Below are positions 46,356 through 53,930 of a stretch of DNA of 64,000 nucleotides, piece after piece. The notes below the pieces were generated by a model, which was given only the letters and a program-made list of their open reading frames with translations, searched no databases and was not told the DNA's origin. The stretch is from Dolichospermum sp. FACHB-1091 (lineage in GTDB: Bacteria > Cyanobacteriota > Cyanobacteriia > Cyanobacteriales > Nostocaceae), in assembly GCF_014697585.1 (NCBI RefSeq), contig NZ_JACJSB010000009.1:89299-153298 (forward strand). Direction: 5' to 3'. The position numbers were made by a program, and so were the translations under genes. Within the stretch, counting starts at the first letter, position 1, and each line of letters starts with the position of its first letter.

Positions 46356-49300
46356 ATGTCTAACAACTCTTTCCTCCGTCAAACCGCAACAACAATTGTT
46401 TTTATAGATGCCTCCCTTTCCGACTATCACACCCTCCAAACAGGAATTATCGAAGGCGTAAAAACAGTTATTATTTCCCCAGAGCAAGACGGAATTGAGC
46501 AAATTAGCCAAATTTTACAACAACATCCCCACATCACCACCATTCACATCCTTTCCCACGGTGCGCCTGGATGCTTATATTTAGGCAATAGTCAATTAAA
46601 CTTAACTAATATTCATAATTACACTCAACAATTACAACAATGGCAACCTCAGAATATTTTACTATATGGTTGTAACGTCGCTGCTGGGGATGCTGGGACA
46701 GAATTTATTCACAAATTACATCAAATTACAACCGCAACCATTAGCGCCTCCACCACAAAAACCGGCAATGCAGCATTAGGGGGAAATTGGCAATTAGAGG
46801 TGAATATTCCCGTTACAGATGAAATCAACCCAGTAAAAAACCTCTCTCCTACAAGGAGAGAGGCTTTAAACATTCCCCCTTCCCTGCTAGGGAAGGGGGT
46901 TAGGGGGTTAGGTTCTGTTTTCAATGCACACACCCTCCACAGCTACCAAGGAGTATTTGCACCCACATTAGTGGGCAATTATAATACTTCTGGCTCTGCT
47001 TGGGGTGTGCAAGTAGTGGGCAACTATGCTTACGTAGGTGATGGTTATTCAGGACTACAAATAATTGACATCAGCAACCCCACTACCCCCACCCTCAAGG
47101 GCAATTATAATACATCTGGCAATGCTTATGGTGTGCAAGTAGTCGGTAACTATGCTTACGTAGCTGATGAGTATTCAGGACTACAAATAATAGACATCAG
47201 CAACCCCACAACCCCCACCCTCAAGGGCAATTATGATACATCTGGCAGAGCTATAGGTGTGCAAGTGGTGGGTAACTACGCTTATGTAGCTGATGAGTAT
47301 TCAGGACTACAAATAATAGACATCAGCAACCCCACAACCCCCACCCTCAAGGGCAATTATGATACATCTGGCTATGCTTCGGGTGTGCAAGTAGTCGGTA
47401 ACTATGCTTACGTAGCTGATGGGTATTCAGGACTACAAATCATAGACATCAGCAACTCCACTACCCCCACCCTCAAGGGCAATTATGATACATCTGGCTG
47501 GGCTGAGGGTGTACTGCAAGTAGTCGGTAACTATGCTTACGTAGGTGATAGTGGTTCAGGACTACAAATAATTGACATCAGCAACCCCACTACCCCTACC
47601 CTCAAGGGCAATTATGATACATCTGGCAATGCTTATGGTGTGCAAGTAGTCGGTAACTATGCCTATATTACTGACTGGGGTTCAGGACTACAAATAATAG
47701 ACATCAGCAACCCCACTACCCCTACCCTCAAGGGCAATTATGATACATCTGGCAATGCTTATGGTGTGCAAGTAGTGGGTAACTATGCCTATGTAGCTGA
47801 TGGTAATTCAGGACTACAAATCATAGACGTGAGTGAGTTTAATAACCAAGCACCTACTAATCTCACTCTCTCTAATAGCACAATTGCGGAAAACCAAATT
47901 ATTGGTACAGTGGTTGGTAATCTCACCACCACAGACCCAGATACAGCAAACACCTTTACCTATAGTTTAGTCACCGGAGACGGTGCAACTGATAATAGTT
48001 TATTTACCATTACCAATAATCAACTTACCACCAACTTTGTCTTTGACTTTGAAACCAAAAACAGTTATAGCGTTCGACTGAGGACAACAGACCAGGGTGG
48101 GTTATTCTTTGAGAGACAATTAACCATTGGAGTAACTGACCTGAACGAAACTCCTACCAACCTCACTCCCTCTAATAGCACCGTTGCGGAAAACCAAATT
48201 ATTGGTACAGTGATTGGTAATCTTTCCACCACAGACCCAGATACAGCAAACACCTTTACTTATAGTTTAGTCACCGGAGACGGTGCAACTGATAATAGTT
48301 TATTCACTATAACCAATAATCAACTTACCACCAACGCTGTCTTTGACTTTGAAACCAAAAACAGTTACAGCGTTCGACTGAGGACAACAGACCAGGGTGG
48401 GTTATTCTTTGAGAGACAATTAACCATTGGAGTAACTGACCTGAACGAAACTCCTACCAACCTCACTCCCTCTAATAGCACCGTTGCGGAAAACCAAATT
48501 ATTGGTACAGTGATTGGTAATCTTTCCACCACAGACCCAGATACAGCAAACACCTTTACTTATAGTTTAGTCACCGGGGACGGTGCAACTGATAATAGTT
48601 TATTTACCATTACCAATAATCAACTTACCACCAACTTTGTCTTTGACTTTGAAACCAAAAACAGTTATAGCGTTCGACTGAGGACAACAGACCAGGGTGG
48701 GTTATTCTTTGAGAGACAATTAACCATTGGAGTAACTGACCTGAACGAAACTCCTACCAACCTCACTCTCTCTAATAGCACCGTTGCGGAAAACCAAATT
48801 ATTGGTACAGTAGTGGGTAATCTCACCACCACAGACACAGATACAGGAAACACCTTTACTTATAGCTTAGTTACTGGGAACGGTGCAACGGATAATAGTT
48901 TATTTACCATTAGCGGAAATCAACTTAGAACCAACTTTGTATTTGACTTTGAAACCAAAAATAGTTACAGTATTAGAGTTAGAACCACAGACCAAGGGGA
49001 GTTATTTTTTGAAAAACAATTAACCATTGGAGTAACTGACCTTAACGATAACGAAAGCTTTACCAGCACAGCCCAACAGGATATCATAGATGCTGACTAT
49101 GGAGACGACACCATCACCAGCACTTTTGCCAATTTACAACAAAACGACACCATCAAAGGTGGTAATGGCACAGATACCTTAATTATCACTGGAGGAACAG
49201 TTAATGATCTTATCTCCATAGATACCAGTAACACCACCAATCAATTAGATATTCCTGGGACAACAGTATTCGGATTTGAACGCTTTGATTTAACTAGCTT

Positions 49301-50966
49301 TGCGGGTACTATCAGTTTTAACGGTACTACTGGTAATGATTGGATTAAAGCAGGTACAGGAAACGATGATTTAGGAGGTGGAAATGGTAATGACACTCTG
49401 AACGGGGGAGCAGGTGCAGATTTATTAGGTGGTGGTAGTGGTAATGACACTTATGTAGTAGATAATGTGGGAGATGTCATTATTGAATTTTTAAATAGTG
49501 GAATAGATAACGTTGAATCTTCTATCACTTGGACATTAAGAAACCACTTAGAAAACCTAACGTTACAGGGAACAACCGCTATTAACGGTACTGGTAATAA
49601 CCTCAATAATATTATTACGGGTAACACTGGTAATAACGTTCTTACAGGTGGTTTAGGAAATGATAGCCTCATTGGTGGTTTAGGAAATGATACCCTCATT
49701 GGTGGTGCTGGTAATGACTCCTATTATGTGGACAATACAGCAGATATCATCACAGAAAATGCTAATGAAGGAACAGATAGCGTTTTCACAACTGTAACCT
49801 ATACCTTAACCACCAATACCGAAAACCTGACGTTACAGGGAACAATCGCTATTAACGGTACTGGTAACACCCTCAGTAATATCATTACAGGTAACGCAGC
49901 CGATAACGTTCTCACCGGTGGTGCGGGTGCAGATACTTTAATTGGTGGTGCTGGTAATGACTCCTATTATGTGGACAATACAGCAGATACCATCACAGAA
50001 AATGCTAATGAAGGAACAGATAGCGTTTTCACAACTGTAACCTATACCTTAACCACCAATACCGAAAACCTAAAGTTACAGGGAACAACCGCTATTAATG
50101 GTACAGGTAATGACTTGAATAATATCATTACAGGTAATACTGGTAATAACGTTCTCACAGGTGGTACGGGTGCAGATACTTTAATTGGTGGTGCTGGTAA
50201 TGACTCCTATTATGTTGACAGTACAGCAGATACCATCACAGAATTAGTAAATCAAGGAACTGATATTGTTTTCACAACTGTAACCTATACCCTCACCCCC
50301 AATACCGAAAACCTGACGTTACAGGGAACAACCGCTATTAACGGTACAGGTAATGACCTGAATAATATCATTACAGGTAATACAGGTAATAACGTTCTCA
50401 CAGGTGGTTTAGGAAATGATACCCTCATTGGTGGCGCTGGTAATGACTCCTATTATGTGGACAATACAGCAGATACCATCACAGAATTAGTAAATCAAGG
50501 AACTGATATTGTTTTCACAACTGTAACCTATACCTTAACCCCCAATACCGAAAACCTGACTTTACAGGGAACAACCGCTATTAACGGTACAGGTAATGAC
50601 CTGAATAATATCATTACAGGTAACGCAGCAGCTAACATTCTCACAGGTGGCTTCGGTAACGATAGCCTGTACTTAGGTTTAAACGATAATGCTGTAGATA
50701 ACGTTAATTACGTTCTTGGTGATGCTACAGATACAGTTTACCACTTTGTGCGCGGTGTCGGTGGCGATAGACTGAACTTTACAGGTATTGCCAATTTTGA
50801 TGTAATTACATCAGGTAATACTACATTAGTGCGGGCTGGGGATGGTATTGGTGGTAATATTGGTTTTGGTACTGGTCAATTATTAGTTACCTTATCCGGT
50901 ACATTAGGATTTAATAGCACCAATGCGAAGTTAAACCTGTTTGGAGGTACTTTCCTATTTAGTTAA
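46356..50966 (+). CDS. Giant secreted multi-domain protein: DUF4347, LVIVD propeller, cadherin-like and RTX repeats
   Basis: 1536 residues, no classical signal peptide. Residues ~10-160 form a DUF4347 domain with conserved HILSHGAPG (His68) and LLYGCNVAAGD (Cys106). Residues ~160-187 are read from an inserted palindromic repeat. Residues ~205-499 are seven LVIVD repeats of 42-43 residues, enough for one seven-bladed beta-propeller. Next are four 100-residue cadherin-like repeats (AENQIIGTV..., DPDTANTFTYSL, FDFETKNSYSVRLRTTDQGG), then RTX nonapeptide blocks (GGAGNDSYYVDN) alternating with TENLTLQGTTAINGTGN modules. RTX repeats and the absence of a signal peptide point to type I secretion and a calcium-folded surface or released protein. 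No ABC/HlyD export genes are adjacent. Confidence 0.92.
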   Translation: MSNNSFLRQTATTIVFIDASLSDYHTLQTGIIEGVKTVIISPEQDGIEQISQILQQHPHITTIHILSHGAPGCLYLGNSQLNLTNIHNYTQQLQQWQPQNILLYGCNVAAGDAGTEFIHKLHQITTATISASTTKTGNAALGGNWQLEVNIPVTDEINPVKNLSPTRREALNIPPSLLGKGVRGLGSVFNAHTLHSYQGVFAPTLVGNYNTSGSAWGVQVVGNYAYVGDGYSGLQIIDISNPTTPTLKGNYNTSGNAYGVQVVGNYAYVADEYSGLQIIDISNPTTPTLKGNYDTSGRAIGVQVVGNYAYVADEYSGLQIIDISNPTTPTLKGNYDTSGYASGVQVVGNYAYVADGYSGLQIIDISNSTTPTLKGNYDTSGWAEGVLQVVGNYAYVGDSGSGLQIIDISNPTTPTLKGNYDTSGNAYGVQVVGNYAYITDWGSGLQIIDISNPTTPTLKGNYDTSGNAYGVQVVGNYAYVADGNSGLQIIDVSEFNNQAPTNLTLSNSTIAENQIIGTVVGNLTTTDPDTANTFTYSLVTGDGATDNSLFTITNNQLTTNFVFDFETKNSYSVRLRTTDQGGLFFERQLTIGVTDLNETPTNLTPSNSTVAENQIIGTVIGNLSTTDPDTANTFTYSLVTGDGATDNSLFTITNNQLTTNAVFDFETKNSYSVRLRTTDQGGLFFERQLTIGVTDLNETPTNLTPSNSTVAENQIIGTVIGNLSTTDPDTANTFTYSLVTGDGATDNSLFTITNNQLTTNFVFDFETKNSYSVRLRTTDQGGLFFERQLTIGVTDLNETPTNLTLSNSTVAENQIIGTVVGNLTTTDTDTGNTFTYSLVTGNGATDNSLFTISGNQLRTNFVFDFETKNSYSIRVRTTDQGELFFEKQLTIGVTDLNDNESFTSTAQQDIIDADYGDDTITSTFANLQQNDTIKGGNGTDTLIITGGTVNDLISIDTSNTTNQLDIPGTTVFGFERFDLTSFAGTISFNGTTGNDWIKAGTGNDDLGGGNGNDTLNGGAGADLLGGGSGNDTYVVDNVGDVIIEFLNSGIDNVESSITWTLRNHLENLTLQGTTAINGTGNNLNNIITGNTGNNVLTGGLGNDSLIGGLGNDTLIGGAGNDSYYVDNTADIITENANEGTDSVFTTVTYTLTTNTENLTLQGTIAINGTGNTLSNIITGNAADNVLTGGAGADTLIGGAGNDSYYVDNTADTITENANEGTDSVFTTVTYTLTTNTENLKLQGTTAINGTGNDLNNIITGNTGNNVLTGGTGADTLIGGAGNDSYYVDSTADTITELVNQGTDIVFTTVTYTLTPNTENLTLQGTTAINGTGNDLNNIITGNTGNNVLTGGLGNDTLIGGAGNDSYYVDNTADTITELVNQGTDIVFTTVTYTLTPNTENLTLQGTTAINGTGNDLNNIITGNAAANILTGGFGNDSLYLGLNDNAVDNVNYVLGDATDTVYHFVRGVGGDRLNFTGIANFDVITSGNTTLVRAGDGIGGNIGFGTGQLLVTLSGTLGFNSTNAKLNLFGGTFLFS
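46838..46913. repeat. Palindromic repeat inserted in frame within the giant gene
   Basis: CCTCTCTCCTacaAGGAGAGAGG (46841-46863) and CCCCCTTCCCTgctAGGGAAGGGGG (46875-46899) followed by ttagggggttaggt. These are intergenic-type repeat sequences, here translated as the linker between DUF4347 and the propeller. Confidence 0.85.
46968..47852 (+). repeat. Seven tandem LVIVD repeats (126 bp; one of 129 bp)
   Basis: Units begin at 46968, 47094, 47220, 47346, 47472, 47601 and 47727. The fifth has one extra codon (GVLQVV instead of GVQVV). High DNA identity between units indicates recent duplication or conversion. Confidence 0.95.
47853..49052 (+). repeat. Four tandem 300-bp cadherin-like repeats
   Basis: Units start at 47853, 48153, 48453 and 48753 at exact 300-base spacing. 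Units 2 and 3 differ at only a few bases; unit 4 is the most diverged. Confidence 0.95.
49330..50660 (+). repeat. RTX-type calcium-binding repeat region
   Basis: Several blocks of GG(A/L)GNDxL nonapeptides, each followed by a ~80-residue module (YYVDNTADTITE ... TENLTLQGTTAINGTGNDLNNIITGN). Five such modules are recognisable, with long DNA identities between them. Confidence 0.9.
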
Positions 50967-51020
50967 TAGCTTTGTTGGGTTTTCTCAACCCAACCTACAA
51001 TTACAGCACTTCCCGATGTT

Positions 51021-51138
51021 ATGAGGTACAAGAACCCCACCCCCAACCCCCTCCAATATCAAAAGTTTATCCTTTTCTTCCCCCCGCTGCGGGGGGGATT
51101 GAGGGGGGTGCGAGGAGGGGGCTTAAGATGTACCTCAT
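51021..51138. mobile_element. 118-bp inverted-repeat element (GAGGTACAAGAACCCC family, copy 3)
   Basis: Bounded by ATGAGGTACA (51021-51030) and TGTACCTCAT (51129-51138), with internal GC-rich arms (cccccgctgcggggg). The left part and 20 bases before it are repeated almost identically at 63887-64000. Confidence 0.8.
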
Positions 51139-51219
51139 AAGAGCGGAAACCCCTGTATCTTTGTTGTTAGGACTTTGTTGGGTTACGCTGTCGCTTAACC
51201 CAACCTACAATTATCACAA

Positions 51220-51478
51220 AACGCAAAAAACCGCGAAAAATTTTATTTTTAGATATTGACAAAGGATTTTAAAAATGTTATCCTTATCTTGATGAGGAAG
51301 AACTATCGTAAATTATTTACAGTAGTGTGTGTTAGCTGTATTCGTAACGCACCATTGGTAGAGAACTTGTGTGTAGCATAGCGATCGCCATATTATATAG
51401 TAACGCACCATTTTAAATCATTGACATCATCAAAAAATCCCCATCTTCATCCTGTAGATCCTTTCATCCTGGATATCC
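51220..51478. repeat. Long direct repeat, copy 1
   Basis: acgcaaaaaaccgcgaaaaa ... through tttcatcctggatatcctga. Copy 2 is at 51510-51752 with few differences and a small internal deletion near the end. No ORF. Together these fill the spacer between the giant gene and cnaT (50967-51754), which holds no supported gene. Confidence 0.9.
51256..51284 (+). promoter_or_regulatory. Promoter-like TTGACA-N17-TATCCT in repeat copy 1
   Basis: Consensus -35 with 17-base spacing to a 4/6-match -10, pointing into the rest of the repeat, where no gene starts. Confidence 0.45.
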
Positions 51479-51509
51479 TGATTCTGACATCACCCCACAA
51501 AGCAACAAT

Positions 51510-51752
51510 TAACGCAAAAAAAACCGCGAAAAATTTTATTTTTAGGTGTTGACAAAGGATTTTAAAAATGTTATCCTTATCTTGATAAGGAAGAACTATC
51601 TTAAATTATTTAAAAGCAGGGTGTGTTAGCTGTATTCGTAACGCACCATTGGTAGAGAACTTGTGTGTAGCATAGCAATCGCTATATAATAGAGTAACGC
51701 ACCATTTTAAATCATTATCCTGTACATCCTTTCATCCTGGATATCCTGATAT
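51510..51752. repeat. Long direct repeat, copy 2
   Basis: Same sequence as copy 1, about 290 bases downstream of it; its end lies 2 bases before the cnaT stop codon. Confidence 0.9.
51549..51577 (+). promoter_or_regulatory. Promoter-like TTGACA-N17-TATCCT in repeat copy 2
   Basis: Identical hexamers and spacing to copy 1. Transcription from it would run antisense toward cnaT. Confidence 0.45.
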
Positions 51753-51754
51753 GG

Positions 51755-52807
51755 CTAACACCACGCTTCGCTGTCAGACATCACCGTACTGATTTCCTCA
51801 AGTTTAGCCTTGACTACACCACTGCTGATTAATGTAGCAGCTTTATCTATACCCGCTTGCATATTTGGAGAAATACCACTACGCCACAAATAAAAACCAC
51901 CATTCCACAAAGCTGTTTGCAGCATTTCGCCGGCGTTTCCTGTTAAAACCCCTTGCAAATCATTGATTAGTTCTGCTGTAGTAGTTAGAGGCACATTTTT
52001 AGTTATAAAACCATATTCACGGGGTACGAGTTGTAACCGAGTTAATTCATCTGGATTTAATGAAGATAAACTAATAATAGCTGTGCGATCGCGTGGTAAA
52101 TCACAACTACCCTCTAAACCTTTAATAAAAGTATATTTCCTGACCCCACGTAACCCTAAAGCCACTTGAAACATTGCTTCTGTAGGGGGATGAACAAAAC
52201 CAGCAATAATGTGAGCATCACCAGCGTAGGGACACCAAATTAACTCCATGGTTGCTAATGGTGGACGTTTACCCAATTGCTCACGATATGACCACAAAAT
52301 TTGATTGAGGGGAAAATGCTTTGGGGTGTAAACAAAGCCAATTCCTGTGGCTTCAAAGACCTGCTGGGTTTGTTCTAGTGTTAAGCTAGTCCAATCTATT
52401 CCTAAACCTTGCCAAATTTCGATTAAAGGTAGACCATATTTTGTCGGTAAACGATCTCCTCCGTGCATAATTACAGGTTGTCCCGCAGCAGCTAATAGTA
52501 AAGCCGTAATCACATTAATCGGTGCAGTACGAGTTCTGCCATCATAGGGTATACCTAAAATAATTACAGGTTGTCCTATTGATTGCAACTTGGGACCGAG
52601 TTCATAGTAAGCGTCTAACATTCCTGCTAACTCTGCTCCCGTGGGACGTTTAATACGGTGAGCAATTAAAAATGCACCAACTTGTACAGGTGTAGCTTCA
52701 TTTAATAACATCATTCTTGTAGCAGTAGCCGCTTCATCACGGGTTAAATTTTCTGATGTGTGATTTCCGCTACCTATTTTTTGGATAAATTCTCTAAAGT
52801 TAGTCAT
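51755..52807 (-). CDS. cnaT: CnaT, anthranilate phosphoribosyltransferase-like protein
   Basis: 350 residues of the TrpD-like glycosyltransferase family 3: LTRDEAATATRMMLLNEATPVQVGAFLIAHRIK, PVIMHGGDRLPTKYGLPLIEIW, KRPPLATMELIWCPY. The canonical TrpD catalytic loop is altered (GIPYDGRTRTAPIN instead of a KHGNR-type loop), so it is not a tryptophan enzyme. In Anabaena PCC 7120 cnaT lies next to ntcB and is needed for expression of the nitrate-assimilation operon; the same pairing here supports the name. Its ATG overlaps the ntcB stop by one base (TAATG). Confidence 0.85.
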   Translation of the reverse strand: MTNFREFIQKIGSGNHTSENLTRDEAATATRMMLLNEATPVQVGAFLIAHRIKRPTGAELAGMLDAYYELGPKLQSIGQPVIILGIPYDGRTRTAPINVITALLLAAAGQPVIMHGGDRLPTKYGLPLIEIWQGLGIDWTSLTLEQTQQVFEATGIGFVYTPKHFPLNQILWSYREQLGKRPPLATMELIWCPYAGDAHIIAGFVHPPTEAMFQVALGLRGVRKYTFIKGLEGSCDLPRDRTAIISLSSLNPDELTRLQLVPREYGFITKNVPLTTTAELINDLQGVLTGNAGEMLQTALWNGGFYLWRSGISPNMQAGIDKAATLISSGVVKAKLEEISTVMSDSEAWC

Positions 52808-53733
52808 TAGTCAGTTGTCATTGCGGGAATATTATTCTTGACAAGTTGCCAAAAGTGTTGTATGGGAGGAATCTGGAGACGGTCGTGAGTGGTCACCATT
52901 ACTACCCGACGAGTTAAACCAGAATTATCGGCTAAATTGTTATTTTCGGCTAGGGGACGAACTGCAAGGGTAGGATCATTTCTAGATTCTATTAATGCTG
53001 ACTGGGGAAGTAAAGCAATCAGTTCTCCTTGACGAACTACTCCCCGAAAGGCTTCTAAGGTATTTACTTCTAAAGCCGCGCTGAGTTTGGTTGACTTACT
53101 TTCAAATTTATCCTGAATAAGACGCTGCATCCCATAACCTTCTTTAAATACTACTTGACGATAGCGAATTAATTCTAGCCAAGGTATAGATTGATATTCA
53201 GATAGGGGATGATTAGCAGCGACTAAAACCTCTATTGGTTCATCATATAGCACTTCTACCGCCATTTCCTTGCCTGTGATTAAAAAGCGATTGTGCATAA
53301 CAATTGCTAAGTCTACTAAACCATCTTTGAGAACTTTTAGCGAGCGATCGCTTCCTAAGGATGTTACCCGCAATTGTACCTCTGGGTAATCATGGCAAAA
53401 TTTTTGTAACACTGGTGGTAGATAAGAAGCACAAACAGAATGAATGACTGCAATACATAATTCTGGTTGCTTTCCTCCGATTAACTCCGTTAACTCTTGT
53501 GTAGCAGATTCCCATTCTTGACAAATTTTCTGGACACGGGGGAGTAAGCGTTCACCGCCTAAAGTTAGTTTAGCATGGGTACTGCGGTGAAACAGTTCTA
53601 CCCCCAAATTTGCCTCCAGTCCCTGAATTTGTCTACTAATGGTAGATTGAGTCACACCACATTGTTTTGCAGCTTGTTGAAAACTGCCAGTTTGTGCGAT
53701 CGCCAAAAAGGCTTGCAACTGCTCTAAGCGCAT
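52807..53733 (-). CDS. ntcB: LysR-type nitrate assimilation regulator NtcB
   Basis: 308 residues. N-terminal winged helix (MRLEQLQAFLAIAQTGSFQQAAKQCGVTQSTISRQ) and periplasmic-binding-like effector domain (CIAVIHSVCASYLPPVLQKF; GYGMQRLIQDKFE; GVVRQGELIALLP). The sequence and its coupling to cnaT match NtcB, the pathway-specific activator of nitrate/nitrite genes in cyanobacteria. The nir/nrt genes themselves are not in the window. A possible NtcA-like site lies 87-99 bases upstream. Confidence 0.88.
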   Translation of the reverse strand: MRLEQLQAFLAIAQTGSFQQAAKQCGVTQSTISRQIQGLEANLGVELFHRSTHAKLTLGGERLLPRVQKICQEWESATQELTELIGGKQPELCIAVIHSVCASYLPPVLQKFCHDYPEVQLRVTSLGSDRSLKVLKDGLVDLAIVMHNRFLITGKEMAVEVLYDEPIEVLVAANHPLSEYQSIPWLELIRYRQVVFKEGYGMQRLIQDKFESKSTKLSAALEVNTLEAFRGVVRQGELIALLPQSALIESRNDPTLAVRPLAENNNLADNSGLTRRVVMVTTHDRLQIPPIQHFWQLVKNNIPAMTTD

Positions 53734-53819
53734 TTTGATTTAGCCTGATGATACATGATAAATTTAACGGAATTTAACTCATTTTCCGTATAATTTTAAT
53801 TTAACTTAATTTTTATCCA

Positions 53820-53832
53820 GTATTTAATTTAC
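53820..53832 (-). promoter_or_regulatory. Possible NtcA site upstream of ntcB
   Basis: Palindrome GTAAATTAAATAC on the reverse strand, i.e. GTA-N7-TAC, followed after 21 bases by TAAAAT as a possible -10. The NtcA consensus is GTA-N8-TAC with about 22 bases to the -10, so both spacings are one base short. Suggestive only. Confidence 0.35.
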
Positions 53833-53930
53833 ATAATTATATTAGCAGAAATACTTGCTAATACTGAATTGTTTTGATGAGGTTTAAATTCCCGTCAGTA
53901 ATAGTCTATGCAAAATCTCAAATTCTTTGC

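Noticed and set aside
48065..48853. Three reverse-strand ORFs at 300-base spacing
   Set aside because: They are antisense readings of the 300-bp cadherin-like repeats.
46968..49052. CRISPR-like periodic repeats
   Set aside because: The periodicity (126 and 300 bases) is in-frame protein repeat with similar, not unique, intervening sequence.
50972..51259. 95-codon plus-strand ORF after the giant gene
   Set aside because: It is made of dispersed repeat sequence (Pro-rich reading of C-tracts) with no family features.
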